A stretch of DNA of 64,000 nt from Albifimbria verrucaria (taxonomy: Eukaryota > Ascomycota > Sordariomycetes > Hypocreales > Stachybotryaceae): the NCBI GenBank assembly GCA_020081605.1, contig JAHREC010000018.1, forward strand, positions 1,116,001 to 1,180,000. Reading direction: 5' to 3'. Numbering within the stretch: the first letter of the stretch is position 1; each line of letters begins with the position of its first letter. The notes under the pieces were generated by a model that was not told where the DNA came from, ran no database searches, and saw only the letters and a program-made list of their open reading frames with translations. Below, piece after piece: positions 44,759 to 59,300 of this stretch. The position numbers and the translations under genes are program-made.

Positions 44759-47700
44759 CAGCATATCAAGTCATACACCACCCTCGACACCTGGGTCAAC
44801 TGACTTGTTCTGAGACATGACGTCCGGGTATACCGCTGGGCCGGGTCAACAGTCGGCTTATCAACTATGCACGAAGGGGCACGCTCTAGCCGTGCTTGGC
44901 GGTACTTTACTCCAACAACAGAAGGACCACTTGCAACGGTGCTTTTCGACAGGTCGCTCGGCACATGTACTGTGCTGGAGATGTTGGTGGCTGGTTGGCT
45001 GGGTAGGAGATGATGGTGTCGACGGATGGCGTTGCGTTGGATGAGGTTATCGCTGGCGGCCCCACTCCTGTGATGCCGAAGGACCAGCGAGCATGTGCCG
45101 AAAGCCGCCAAGCACGTCTATTCAAAGCCATGGTGATCTTTGCAAATATTGCCCCATGTGACGCTATTGAATCCTTCAAGCATGCATCACTTATCGGAAA
45201 GAAGGGAGCAGTGCAGTATTTGAATGAACCTACGGTTATGTCATTGACAAGTCCAGCACGTCAACGCCATGGCAACTTGTAGTAGCATGTAGTTTAACGC
45301 AGGCTTCATCAAGGAATTACTGCTGGACTGTGTCGATCATGTAGGAGTAAGGTAGGTCGCTTGCAGAATGGTGATGACCTTGGAACACCAAATGTAACCT
45401 TCCATCCCACGCCATCGACAAACCTCACGACTCCAGGGACTACACTACCCTCCACCACGCTTCAGCAGATCAGTTATCGAAAAACGTGGGATGCGCCACA
45501 AGGACAAGTCTTGATCAGCCCTTGTCATAGCTAAACAAAGTGGCCACCGAGCACAGTAACATGTCATGGAAACTGGGTGATATGCAGTAAGATGAGCTAC
45601 TCTCAATGGCTGGAGCATGACCATCATCTTTCGACGGCAGCCACCAGCCCAGCGCGTGAGACGGCACTTACAGTCAGACGTGGCGTTCATGCCATTTAGT
45701 TAACATCTTAATCAAAAATACGAAAAACAGACGTCACGATGAAAATGTTACTACAGCTGATTCCCGGCTTCTCCAAGACAGTCAAGACGACATCTCAAAG
45801 CCGGGTGCCCAGCAACGAGCTAATTCTTCTGTGCCAGTGCGAAAACCTCCACGCCAATAGAAATGGACAGTGGAGGTCGATAACATGTTGAAAAACAACA
45901 TGTGAGCTGGCAGGTGATTTCAGTCACACATTTCACATGGGCGCTACCGATCGCTCGGTGTAGCGTCTCGGGAGACCAGCCCCAATCATTGTCATGATCG
46001 GTCAACGAATAGCAAGCCACCAATGTCGCTATCATCGGGCTGCGATGGCGGCTCTGGCCGGGCCGAGCCAGATACGCACACAGCACCAACCTACCGTGAG
46101 ATGACGTTCGCCAGCAAGATCTTTGAATCACGCTCTCGGTGCGTCCGAGATCCTCAGCGCAGATCAGGGCTTCCAAGCAAGGTGAGGCAAAGCTTGGCAG
46201 GTAAGCAAGTGTCCGGAACAGCTTCAGCGGCCCAACGGAGATACTCCAGCCAGGGCACGGAAAAGATCAACGCGGATGCAGCCGACGATGCACGAACCTC
46301 AGAGAGGCAGCTCCGCCATATCGCAAAGCGGCGATTAGCGAGACGCATGGCACACGCCGGTTTTCGCTGACGTTTGTAAAAGGCAAGCCCTCGGGCTTTC
46401 AGCTTTGCGGAATGGTGCAAGCAGAGAAGATGCAGGATGAAAAGATATGGAAAGGAGGAAAAAGTTTTTATTTGGAGATTGCAGGTTGTCAAACGAGTGG
46501 GGTCGCTTTTGGGTGGGCAACAGCCGAGCAACCAGTCCAGTAACCGACCACCTTTCAAACAAGTCGAAGCCCCCATGGCGAAATTTTTTTCTGCGGGTGC
46601 GTCGCCAATCATGAGACAAGGCGACCAGGGTATAAGTTCCAGCTCACCCACAGAAATGCTCTTTTTGGGCAAATCAGCTTCTTCGCTTGCTTGGTCGATC
46701 TGGTCATGCGCAAGCTCCGGCGACCGAGGGCAGCTCTGGGTATGGTTGCATAGCTAGATGCAGCTACTTGCCTACCCTTCCCTTGCAGCCGCAGCCGAGG
46801 AGAAGTTGCTTGGTTGATAACAGTCTCCATCGGAGGGCTATATGCATCGTCCTAAGGCTACCCAGCATGCGGGTCATTGAGACCGAAATTACGGTCGAGC
46901 AGAGTGACGTGTGTATGTTGTTAGTGCTGCCGAATTGCGGAGTGAAGCGGCTTGTCCGGCCGCAGAGACCATCCCATCTCCTTGATCCCCATGGGCAAGT
47001 TTCCTAAAAGAAACCAAGCCAAGAAGCAATGTTGTCAAGCACGGAGCCATGCTCTTGGGCCAGTTTCTAGCTGAGACTGTTAATCTCGGGGTCCCTGATC
47101 TAGCTGTTCCATAGGCGAAAATCGGAAGCCCGTCGGCAATGAACAGGCAAGGAGCGCGTAGAGGTGGTCCAGCCAATCGCTGGGACGGCCTAGGGCCATG
47201 ATCGACAAGTGCGTCAGCGCCGCCGAGTTGCCATTCATCACAGCCCGCCCAAGGCTGGCTGGCTGGCTGGCTGGAGGAGAGATAGCGCGGGTGCGTGCGG
47301 GGGCCTGAATTGGGCAAGCCCTGGTTGCTTATTAGCTACGTATTTCAGGTGGATGAGTGATCCGATCACAAAGGACCTGACCTGGCATGGCTGGCTTGTG
47401 TCCGAAGAGTTCAAGAGGATTGCTCTGCCTGCTCCGTGTCTGTCGCAGGTGACGCCTTCAGTCAGGGTCATCTTGGCCTGCTCCTCCATCCCGCACGTAA
47501 CCTCACCTGGCCTCACCTAACCTCACGTCCTTGTCAAGGCTCGGTAAGTCTCGGGGTAGCTGGCACGGTAATGCACTCCGTCCTGCACCGCACAGGAAAA
47601 GCAGATTCGCCATGCAGGTTGCACTGATGGGAAATGGCCCAAGCTCCCAATTGGATGCAGGGGTGCAGGCTTCTAGAAGAATAACGGTCGTCGTGGGCCA

Positions 47701-50700
47701 TTTCGAGAGCCGCTCGAATCCAATGAGGGCGGTTTGCCTTGGGGAGGGGCGTGCGTGTTAGATCATGGTTGCCCTCGACGTGAACCGAGAGTCCGTTCTA
47801 TTTTCGAGTGACTTACCCCACAGTGCGAATGCAACCAAACGCCCCTCCTGGTCAATCCTACATCATCTTGGTCCGCCATGGAGGTTTGTATGTACGTACA
47901 ACAAATAACATGTCGCATTTTTGGAGCTCGACTGACCAGCTAGGCGTGGGTTGCAGATGGGGAGCACCCTGGGTCCCTGCCAAAGCCGTCATTGCCCGGT
48001 CGCGTGCAGCATATGGCATTTCGGAAAGACTGCGAGCAGTGCCAGCCAGGGCAGTTCTTGGTTGAGAGACATTGCAAAGGCCTTGGCATTGTGAACTCAC
48101 CTGCCTTCGAGGTCGGTAAACCGGTAGGTGGCTGAGATACATAAGCAAGTTACCAAATCATTGCGTCCACTCTGCAGCGCCGTGCACAGCTCTCCGTCAA
48201 CTCGGGGCTCTGTTAGCCTGTCCCTCGCCCTCGCCCTCGCATGGCGTGAGGTGCAGAGACCTCCGCTCTCCTCACCGAGCGGGATTCAGAACCTCTGTTG
48301 TGCGTTCTCTCGGGTCCCGGTGACGGGCTGTCTGACTATCTGGCTGCCTGGTATTTCCTGGCCAGTGCGCGCATCTTTCACATATTCCATTGCAGCCTTG
48401 AACTTCGAGTATCTGTTGCACAAGGTTCTCGCCGAGTTAAACCAGGTGACTCAAGTTACACGGGAATGTTGATCATTATTCCGTGTGAGTGTGTGTGATG
48501 CAGTCAGCTTCTTCCATCCAGTTTGCTGGAGAACTTGCCGCCTTTCCGTTAATGTAGATTGGCAGTGACATTCACTTGGTAAGATGCAATTCTCCAAAGT
48601 TGGCAATGTCAGATGGCTAAAGAAAGAACCGGCTTTGACATTGGCTTGGGTTTCCTTCGCTTCAATTGCACGGACTCTACCGCTCCTCCACACACATTTT
48701 ACCAGTTGGGCCCGGGCCCCGGAATATCCGCCAGTTTCCGAACACTCCGGGCCCTCGGCAGAAAATCAACACACGGGTGTGGTGAATCACTCATGCAAGC
48801 ACGATTCCTTCTGACTCCCAATTATGACAGTGGATATACAGGTCGACTCTTTCCAAGGAGCATATGTTTCCATTTGAACGGATGGCCGGCAAAATAGGCA
48901 CGACTGTACCTGGCTAGGCCTAGCCTAGCCCAGACACTTGAGGGTTCATCATGTAGGACCCATCGCACATCAAGAACTAAGCGCAACCCTTGACCGTCGA
49001 TATTTTGCCATCTCGATCGGTAAATCCGCTTAGTGGAGGTCAAATGTAAAGAGATCGCTTGCTTGTATTATGATCGATGTTGTCTAGAGAGAGGCAGTGA
49101 GCCTGCGAACGCTACGAACAGGACCCGTATGAGTCGTGTTGCAGCCTTACAGTCCACAGTAGAGAATCGTGAATGAGGCCACTGACGTATGTGAACCCGA
49201 AACAAGGTACCATGTCCCAGTCCATCTCCCACTCGGCCGATATCAAACACGAGCGGTAGTGAAATCTCGTCAGGGTGGAGGGGTAGCGTGAGCTTGGGGT
49301 ATTACTACCCCGGTGATGTTGGCAATTCGGCAATGATGGGCGGGTTCAGTTTAGTGGCCAGCAGCCAACATCCCGCCGCTCGCTCCACAAGTCATCAGAT
49401 ATTGCTACAGTCCGTGAAGATGGACATGAAGCTAAGAAGTACTATATTTGAGGCTTGGAACAAGGCTGCACTGGGAGCAATTGCACAATGGCAGACACTG
49501 GGACTCAGGTTACCCAATGGACAAATCGGCTGACGCTCGGCATGTCTCCTCAACGACGGATAAGCTTGAACCAGAGTCACCTTAAGCTCTGAACCCAAAG
49601 ACTATGTGTCACCAAACCCACAGGATGCTGTCATAAAGACAAGGCAGGGTAAGGTGAATTCCGAGTAGTGTAATGACACCTGAGCTGAGACCCCCGCGGC
49701 ACTCAACTGAAAGCACCATGTTCAGCATGGGAATGTCCGTGGATTCTGCATTTCGGCATGTCTGTTAGAAGCACGTCGTGCCGTGGACGGACACTGACAC
49801 ACCGCAGGTCTGATGGCTTGCCATGGCGGTGTTGTTTGAGCTCGGGTAGGTGGACACCCAAAACTGGAACCATGCAATGCTGTCTGAATGACGAACTGTT
49901 CACTAGCGCGCCTCTGCCGAGAGATATCATCTGGATTGGGGCCAAGGGCGTGCTATAATACGAAGTAAAAACGACAATAATCCAGATACGAGTAAGCCAA
50001 GCACCGCACATGGCAAAAAGCTAGCGGATGGGCTTGTAATCCTTGTTGCGGCTTACCGTCACATTTGCCATCCTTTCTCCCAGGGCTCGATCTTCGCCAG
50101 CATCATTGTAAATGGCAATCCATTCGCACTCCCACGGCAACGGCCTGCCTGCCTACGGCCATTTGCCCAGACCAGGTTCACCCGGGCGGAGACGGGAGGA
50201 GGCGGCCTCAACTACTCCATGGTACAGAAGGAGAAGGCCCTGAAACGCCCGTTGAGAAGCACCGGGTCAAATGTATGCAAATGCGGCGCCTGCAGGCGTT
50301 CCAAGTAGGTACCTGGCCTTGGGTCTATTAGCCGCCCTGGGCCATCTCGAATAGAGGGCCGCAGGGTCGCCAGCGACGCAGGGCCGGGCGGGTATTATCA
50401 GCGTTCTGCCTGCTTGTTCTGTCGGTGGAATTCTGCCCTGTCCCCTTCCGGTGAGGCTCCTCCAACTGGGGACTCCGTCTTATTAGGGCTCCATTTTTGC
50501 CATCGTCACACGGGCCGAAGAGACCGGCACATAAGTGGTCCTCTCGCCTATCAGCATTCCATCTGTCGTTGGCATCGCAGCGAAAAGGGGGAAAGGGCCG
50601 AGTTACGTGGGTTCGGTCATAGGTACGATGATGTCTTGCCTCGTTCTCTACGGGGTACAGTATGAGCACGTCGGAGATGTGAGCATTCGTGCAGTGGGCG

Positions 50701-53560
50701 CCACGACACGAGTGGCAGCTCCCAGAGCGAGCCCCTGGCCCAGCCAGCTTGCCCATCAGATCAGCATAAGCAACTAGCGTGATCAGGCGGGTGCTACTCA
50801 GAGAGTACTACGTAGTATGGGAAGGTTATGCATGCCAGGATGGTATTGGGAAACATAAAATAGAAATGGATGCCACCAAAGTAGATAGCGCCATCTCGGC
50901 GAGGCTCGTACCAGAAGGTGCGTACCAGAAGGTGATAAAGCTCATCACAATGTCTGGCACAGCAAGACACGTACTCAAGCTCGAGCACGTGGGGTCTGCA
51001 ACAAGAGGCTCAGGCGGGCTGGCAGGCTGGAACAATTCCTATGCCTGCCTAACTAACCGCGAACAAGTCGGGCGCTTCGAAAGAATAGGGCAGTGCAAAT
51101 GCATGTGTGCAGTCGAGTCGTGAGAGGACCAGCAAGCCCAGCATCTTCGGTGCTACTCTGAAGGGGCGCACCCAAGACCGAGGATTTTTTTCTGCGCGTG
51201 CAGCGCAAGACACAAGGTTATTGTTGCCCAGGCCCGGCGTCTTCCGTTAACGGCGGGCATGCTACCGAATGGCTGCTTCGCAAACCACGATGTTCGGCTG
51301 CGAGGCACCATGACGTGCCACGAGCGACCAACAGCAAGCAGCCAAGGGTGACCCGATGACCACCCTGCCAGCGCCAGAAGGGGCATGGCCTGGGCTGGTG
51401 AGCCTTCACGGCCAGGAGGAAAGTGTCTTGTCAAAAATACAATTCTGCTTTCTGCAACTGTGCATTGATCGTCACTTGATCACACTGCGCAAGGTTCCAT
51501 GCAGCAGAGCAATTGCTTTTCGAAAAGAGGACGAGGCGTGCCCGGTTCAGGATGTTGCAGCCGTGGATTACATTACAGGTACGAGGAAGGGCTTGCATAT
51601 CGGCTCCTTCACAACCGCTGCACAGCAGAAAGATTGCCGCAAAACGCAATGTTATTCCCTGTGTTCCAATCAGTGGCTTACGAGAGACCCCGGGCCATTC
51701 TTAGTAGAGCGGGCACTATCCAAACGCCGTAAGGTGCATCGTTTGGTCCGGGAGCAACGCCTCGCCTTGGAGTCTAATCATGAATAAATTCAGTAGTCTC
51801 GCCGACGTCTAGGAGTTTGGGGAAATGAGCGTGGGGAGGGCTGACTGGACTGGCGTTAGTCGGCGATGGTACTGACAAGCCCTTCTCACCACCCCTGGGT
51901 TGGCTACGACTCTATTTCATCAAGTAGACGAGAGAGAGAGACTGAAAAGCCGTCTGATCGGAAACAGGCAGTCCGTGCCGAAGACTTGAAACCTGTGCTG
52001 GCAGCTCTCAAACCCCGTGGGCCGTGGCGCTGACTGATGTGCGGTACAGCATTTACAGACGGTATGTAAGATGCGTGGGTGTGAATCGAGCACCTAATTT
52101 AACCAATGCCAAAGGTAAGATATGCAGTGCAAGACGAAGGAGAAGGAGCATCTTGTCCCTAGACCGCGACTCTTGTTAACCTGTGTTTTGGTTCTACGGC
52201 TGTGCTGCAGCGCATCGCAGAGGTACGGTACGGTACGCTACTGCTACTACTACTGTACGGCACGCATAACTTTAGGCCATGATCTCTGACGGGACATTTT
52301 CGTGTTCATGACCAGATGCAGCTGCAGCTGCAGGTCTACCGTGGTCCCAGCTGCAGTTCGGGCCAAGGTATCCCATCTTTTGCCTTGTTGGATTAATGCG
52401 CTGCAGTAGTTAGCCCTTGCCCTGCATTGCATCGACATCGATCAGGACAGGCAAGGTGGAGAGGTACGGTAGGTTGCAGGCAGGCGAATTTCTGAGAATG
52501 ACAGGGAGTCAGTTGGGGTGACCGGCATGGCATGGGGGCATGGGCATGGGCATGGCATGGCATGGCAAGGCATCGGCGGTGCTACCGCCCGTCGCTCCTC
52601 GTTCGCGCGCACCAGCACCAGCTTTGCCTGCTTGCTTGCTTGCTTGCCTGTCATGATGATGAATGAGTACCGTCGCCTGCTCACGGCGGCTTTGGGTTTG
52701 TCGATGACCATTACATGCGGCACGGGAAGTGCCTTCAGCTAGCTACGCCACCATCATGAGACGATGGCGAGCCGCACGGGTTTCCGCGTGTTGGTTCAGA
52801 CCGTCAGGTCAGCCCTCTTTGCCTAGCTCGGGCCTTGACCCGTGGCAGCGAGTTTTGTTTCCGTAAAAATGTGCATCTTGTGTCTTGTCGCGGCGGAATA
52901 AGCGCTTATACCTGGACAAAGCCACACCTGCTTGCTGCTCGGTGTCTGGCAGCACCGCGACGCCGGAATCAGATAGCTCCGCGAGCAACGTGTTGTGTCT
53001 TGGCTTCGGGTTGATCGACCTTTTGCCGTTAAATTAGCAGATTGGTTGATTGATTGATTGATTGCCTGGGAGCAGAGGCACAACCAAAGCCTATCTTGCA
53101 TTGCCTCTGATTGATACCCACGGCCTTGGCCTTGTGTGTGCTGTATGTAATGAATGTATGTATGTGTGTGCGTGAGGTAAGAAACTGGGCCAAGGCAATT
53201 CGGTACCTAGGTACAGTACCTGCAACACGCAAGGTTATAGGTGGCGCCGTAGGTACCTTACCTTTTGCCTTAGAAACCCCCATCCCATCCCACCAACACC
53301 CACGCTCCTCTCCTTCTCCCCAACCACATGCCATGTCAAGGCATTCCATCCCACCCAAAATCCAACCCAACCCAATCCAATCCAATGCATCGCATCCATC
53401 CATCATCCTCCACTTCTTTCTCCTGCACCACGACCGAAAGCACCCAGGTCTGAACCCTTGCAGTAAAGCAACCATCCATCCCACTTGGTAGGACGATCCC
53501 ACATTTTTCCACGTCGCCCACGGCCACACTGTGCAGGCCTGAGTACCTTCCAAGATGGTT
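44759..53560. other. Gene-poor stretch
   Basis: Nearly 9 kb in which I can support no gene. Composition is ordinary, so it is not an AT-rich relic block. Open frames up to about 170 codons have no family motif and often overlap on opposite strands. Short repeats are present: ggct near 47260, catggg/catgg near 52525-52570, gctt near 52628, gatt near 53043 and GGTAC-rich patches near 52222 and 53200. A gene made of short exons or a non-coding RNA could be hidden here. Confidence 0.4.
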
Positions 53561-54891
53561 TCGTATCCACGCCCCCTTTTTCATATCTTCCTCTTTCTCT
53601 TGGATTGGATTGACTGCATTTCTTTCCCCCACCCACTGGAACCTCATCGTCACACGCCCCCTCCCTCCTCCCCCTTCGTTGTGCGTGCGTCTTCCTCGCA
53701 GCACTCTGTACATGTCCTGCCTGTCCCCTACCTTACTCATCCGGGCAATGTTCGTTCGTGGCTTCGACCAGCCTCAAGAGGTCGGCCGTCTGTCAGTCAA
53801 CCTCCATGGTTACCGGCCCCAACGCCGTCATCTGGCCATCGAGATTAAAGAGCCTGCACAACCCTCGGCGTCTCACTCCTGGTCGGCTTTTCGTCTTTCC
53901 CTCTTTCTCCTCCTTTCCCTTCCTCCCCCTCCTCGAACTTGAACTCGATCTCAGTCTATCCTCTTCTAACCCAACGCCCCCAAAAGGTCGCGCGGGTCCT
54001 GCCTCCTGCTGCTGTCACATTAAATTATCCGACCGTCCGACCGACCGTTCTCTGCAGCGGCTTGGCTTCTGCTATCGATCACCTAGCGGGTTCCGAGCTC
54101 AGCGCGCCAAACCCGGTTTTCCTCTGCACAGGCTTAGCGACGCACGCCACGCCCGGTCGCTCGCCGACGTGAACCAGCCCGTCCATTCACCCATCCATCC
54201 ATCCATACATACCCACCACACCCAGGTCTGGCCGACTAGTCCGTCCAGTCTGGTGTTTTGAGCCAAACGGTTTGTACCGGCCTGTCCACTGTCTACCTCA
54301 CCTGCCTACGTCTGGGCCACCTTAAAGTCGACCACCACGACGACGACTGCTCCCACGCTACGTACTACGCCTACACTACGTTATTACACATTCCCCAACG
54401 ACCGACCCTCCTAACCTTACCCAAGCGCGACCACCAAGGGCTTGACCAAGGCGGAAAAAATTTCTCCACTCTCGGCGCCATCTCCACTCGTCTCCGTCTT
54501 TCGCAAGTCAATTGCACTCTGGCCAGAAGTTGCAGAGCAAGAAGAAAAAAAGTTTTAACCACCCTCTACTCGGTGCGACATGTTCCTGTAACGCCCACGC
54601 GCCGCCTCGACGTTCCCCTGTCCCACGTTCCACTTCGCAACGGAACCCCCGTGGTCACCCCAGCTCGAATCGGAGACGGACCCTGGTCTGCCCTCTCGAC
54701 TCCGTCGATTCTTCTGAGACGGCGCACGCAGCTGCTGCTGTTCCCAACCCAAGCCTTGCAAGCTTCCTTTCACTTCCGTCCGCAGCGCACCTTACCCACT
54801 TACCCTACCTCCAACCCGCAACCATACCCGCCTCACTTTAGCCTCCCACAATTCAACCCCTCCAAACATCGACATTGACATCGTCACCATC
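53561..54891 (+). promoter_or_regulatory. Probable long promoter/5' leader of the copper-fist gene
   Basis: Strongly pyrimidine-rich plus strand for about 1.3 kb up to the ATG at 54892, with several upstream ATGs. This is how many long leaders of fungal regulators look. No copper-response element is claimed. Confidence 0.45.
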
Positions 54892-56332
54892 ATGATTATC
54901 GACGGCGAGAAGTACGCCTGCGAGGCCTGCGTTCGCGGCCACAGAGTGAGCAACTGCCAGCATTCTGGTGAGTGACGCAATTATCCCTGTTACCCGCTGC
55001 AGCCGCCCGCACTGCGACGCTTGTCTGGGTACAGGTCTCGGGAGATGCCTACCAGACCGACCGGCTGCAGGGGACACGCATCAACGCTGCTGCTAACCGT
55101 TGCCCTTCTGTCTACAGATCGCCCGCTCCAGCATATCAACAAGAAGGGCCGTCCTGTCTCGCAATGCCAGCACTGTCGAGCCATGCGCAAGTCTCGCGCT
55201 GCCCACGTCAAGTGTGACTGTGGCGAGAAGACTAGCAAGTGTGCGCACCTGCAACCGACGGTCGAGGGACACAAGGGTGAGCCGTCTCCAAGCCATGACA
55301 GCCTCCTAGCCCTTCTCAGTTCTAACCAAGCCCTTTTGTCAAACAGAGACCTGCTGCTGCAATCACGGTGGCCGATGCTCCTGCGGCGGGAAGAAGGAGC
55401 CTACGCTGGACACTGTTCCCGAGTCCGATTCCGAGGGCGAGACCCGGAGTGCAGGCAGCGGCGTCGCCCGGTCCAAGGCCCTTCGCGGCGCCGGCGAGCC
55501 AACACCGTCCACTCTGACGGCGTCCTCACCTTTGACCAGAACGGCCACCACAAGCCCACGGCTAAGCACAGCCGGGTTTCGCAGAAGTGTGGCCCTTACC
55601 AGCTGAACCGGGTTAACTCGGCCAACAGCGCCAGCAGCCTCGGTGGCACGGAGAGCCCTAGAGACGGAGGACGTTCGCGCGCAGGTAGCTCCCGCGAGCA
55701 GCGTCGCGTCAAGTCTGAGGCAACCTCTCCTCTCATGTCGGGATCTGGCTTCCTCAGCTCAACGGCAACCTGCCACCCCTCGATCTGTCCAGCATCGAGT
55801 ACCCTTCATACGTTAACAACTCCTTTGATCTGTTCGGATCTGGGCTCCCTCAGATCACGATGCGCCCATTTACAGCGCCGGCCTCAGCGCCGCCTCGGTC
55901 GACTGGAGCCACTATGACCTTGGTGAGATGAAGGGAGACAGCTTCACCCCTTCCAGCTACAGCCAGGCTGGAGCACAGAGCTTCAGCGGCATGTTCGATT
56001 TCGGAAGCGGATCGGAGCAGCTCCCCACGCTTGCCAACACGACATCCACTTCGGGCGAGGTGTCCGAGGTCGAGGACTTCATGCCAGGAGGTGACGGCGA
56101 CCTTGACGGATTCGGACTGCGACAGAGCAATCTGATGGGCGATGTCAGCAGCATTGACTACGACAGCTTCTACAAGGGCGCCGACTGCGGTCCCATGGCT
56201 GGCAGCGGCATCTCCATGGTTGAGGAGGATCCTGCTTTTTGGATGCCAAACTACAATGACGGCATCGCTGCCGTGGACGAGAGCCCAGACCCACTTGGGC
56301 CGGCCTCGATGGGCAGTTTCTGGGACATGTGA
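54892..56332 (+). CDS. Copper-fist transcription factor, GRISEA/Mac1-like
   Basis: DNA-binding regulator of copper genes. Exons: 54892-54967, 55118-55276 and 55347-56332. The copper fist occupies residues 1-about 60: MIIDGEKYACEACVRGHR with zinc ligands Cys10, Cys13, Cys22 and His24, then the minor-groove motif KKGRP (34-38) and CQHCRAMRKSRAAHVKCDC. Exon 3 starts with a compact cysteine cluster (CCCNHGGRCSC), the kind of motif that binds Cu(I) in this family. RANTVHSDGVLTF and QKCGPYQLNRVNSANS follow, seen in GRISEA-type proteins, then a Ser-rich and acidic C-terminus. Three one-base losses (about 55465-55500, 55735-55765 and 55847-55851) are needed, giving 407 residues. The DNA-binding and copper-binding parts are unbroken. 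Whether it acts at low or high copper cannot be read from the sequence. Confidence 0.87.
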
Positions 56333-59300
56333 GTGTGCAAAGGGCTCAATTTACGGCGTACAGCAATACCCAATGGAGTTTGATATGTCATTTGGGCACG
56401 CGACGAACGACGCCGAGGGCACGTCTCGACGGCCGCAAGCAACAGCGATATTATCAAGCCTGTTCCGCTCGAACTCGGCGTCGTCACCACGATTTACAGA
56501 TTCGCAATGCAACTTATGAGAGGGGCGAGCGACCTGGTGGGATCGTTTAGGAGGATTTAGATGAACGATATGGGGGCACACGTTGGCCTCTTTTGACTCT
56601 TTGGGGTTCGGTTTTCTTTTCTCCTTCACTCTGTTTCTCATGGACATATTGTCATGGTTCGGTTTGACACAGGGAGTGTGTGGTTTCTTTACATCATTCT
56701 GGTTGGGATCGGGCAAAAGAACGGCGGCAAAGGGATACTGGCAAGAGGGGGATACATTGGTGTTCCGGTTGCGGATTGTTATTTTTTTTTCTTTCTTCCT
56801 GCAATGCATCTGTGGTTTTCACGCAAAGATGAAGGCCCATGTGGGGTGAGGGCGCGGCGATTTGAGATGTGGAGCGGCTCGTGACGGTGACGGCCATTCG
56901 CACTGATTCCTCTGATGCTCAATGTTGCAATGACGGGTTACTACAGCCCAGACCTGGCGGGCCAGAGAGACACGTTTGTTTGTTTGTTTGTTTTTGTCAT
57001 GGAATACATGATAGAAGAGAAGATGATTTTGAGACTACGTACCACCAAACTATACGTTTTATCTTTACGTTTGGGCAGGGAGGAGTCCAACAACTGCACA
57101 TATGGGATGGGAATTCTGAGAATTACTCTGCAAAATGCAATAGATAGATTAGATAGACATGCGTCGCTTTTTGGAGGGACAAGGTGCAGATTTTTAGACA
57201 CAAAAATGGGCAAGAAATGCAAGGCAATGACGATGTCTGAGTTTGAATCAAGCAGGGTAGCTTCTCGCATGCAGATGAACCGAGTGCTTGTTTTTCCGCA
57301 ATGGAATCTTATGTAAGATGCTGGCTGTCAGGCGAGAGACAGAAGAGGAAAATGGCAAAGAGAGGAAGAAGACCCTGGTGGAAGAAAGGAAGGGTGACAT
57401 GAGTGGGAGAGCACGACGCCATCTACGCAATGTCGTGCATCTACCGAACGAGGTCTGGGCCTTTGTTGTTGGTTGTTGGAGGGGCGTGGCGAGGAACCAG
57501 CAACATGGACAGTATGGTTCTGTTTTAGCAATGTTGCTCCGGAAGGGCATATACATACATACAGCAGGCATACTGTACAGACAACAGCAGCAACAACAAC
57601 AACAACAACATCCACCACACCCAGGGCACGCAACCAAGCAAGCAACCAAGCAACCAAGCCAGGGAGGGGGAGGGGAGGTCAATCAGGCTAAAGGGGGATG
57701 CATGGGTCCGGCGGTGCGAAGGCAGAAAAGCGATGCTTGTGGTTGATGATTTGCACAGGGGTGGGTGAGAGATAGATAGAGAGAGGCATGTGCCAGCCAC
57801 TCGATTTTAATCTTATTTTTATTTTTTACTACGATTTTGACTGAGATCGGGAGACGGTGTCTGAGATCTTGGGGAGTGGCAAGACAAAGGAGGATGGCTC
57901 GTGTCGAATGCAGCAATGGCATTGTGATGATCTGGATCTGGATCTAGATCTGGGTCTGAGCATTGCTTATTTTTCTACTTTGTCTTTGCTTTTTTTGCTT
58001 TTTGCCCGTTTATTGTTTTATTACATTTTATTTCCTTTCCTTTTTTTTTTTTTTTTGGGGCGGGGGCTCCTGTGGTTATTTCTTGACTTCCCCCGCCTAT
58101 GCAAGTCATAACGTAGTGGTTGGCCAATCTAACCCCAAGATGACCTGGCCTTGCCTCGAACATCCGCCCCAAGCGCCATTCCAGGGCATGCAGGCTGTTG
58201 TTTACTGTTTACTTCGCCTGCTCTTACGGCGCAGCACCGTCGTTGGTACATTACATGCTCTTTTTCGTTGGCAAGGTAGGTTTGTGGCCTGCACGGTATA
58301 GCACGTACACCCCCTGGGAACAGCTTGGCTTACATGGCTCTTGTCCCCTCTTCTATGCTATTCTTGCCGGGCTTGCATATAGAGCAGTCGACTGTACAAC
58401 TTCCCCGTTTGGCGCGTACCTGCGCTGTATGGAGGGGGCCAGAAGGTCAAGGGAAGCACGGAGATGAAATATGGGGTTTGTCGGTGGTAATGCCAAGCAG
58501 TGGGGTGTGGGATGTTGGGCATCTTGGAACGAGCCTGCGTGGTGCTGCGTGAGGGGACAGGGGGCGGAGGAAAGCGGAGTGTAAAGAGAGAGGGCCCTGT
58601 CCAGAGGTACATACATCCAGTACGTTACTCTGTACAGTACGTAAGGTAGGATGGGAGTGTAAAGAAAAAGCGTTGAGGGCAGACAGAAGATTAAGGTGGT
58701 TTAGCAACAGCTGGATGCACGGGTGGTGGGGACAAAGGAAATCGTCAAGGGGCCGAACGGACAGGTGGGGATTTTGTGCTCAGCCAGCATTGTCGTGGAG
58801 CACGGTAGGCAGCGCAGAACAGCGTAGAGTCGATCGGGCATGGTATGGAAGGCCTTAAACATGCTTCCCGGACGATTGGAGCATCACCAAGCTGCGTGCA
58901 GCGTGAGAGATGGCTGACTGGCCAGGTTTAGTCACGACTGCCTATTCCGAACTGCTGTATTGTCATCCTTCCTCAAAAGGACCGTGATCTGATCCCTCAC
59001 GGCTGTAGATCCTCGTGCCCTTCACCCGCTCGGCCTCTTGGCGCCTTCACGGGCTTTCTTCTCCTCGCCTCTCGTTCCCCAGAAGCCCGAACCGCCTCGA
59101 CGCCGAACGGTGCCAAGCATGGCGCAAGCGCTTGTTAGTGCAGGGAAGAATAAGAACTACGACGTAGACTACACAGTACGGTAGCACTACTATAGGTATG
59201 CATACTATGTACCAACATGACCATGTCTGTCCTGGACTGACCGGACTTACCTGCTATGCAAGACAAGTGTCCGGGCCCTTGTCCTCCAAAACAGACCCAG

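Noticed and set aside
54258..54878. 206-codon plus frame just before the copper-fist ATG
   Set aside because: It lies in the pyrimidine-rich leader, is Ser/Pro/Thr-rich and has no motif; best read as leader sequence.
57248..57682. Cysteine-run protein on minus
   Set aside because: The Cys and Val runs are shadows of a CAA microsatellite in other frames.
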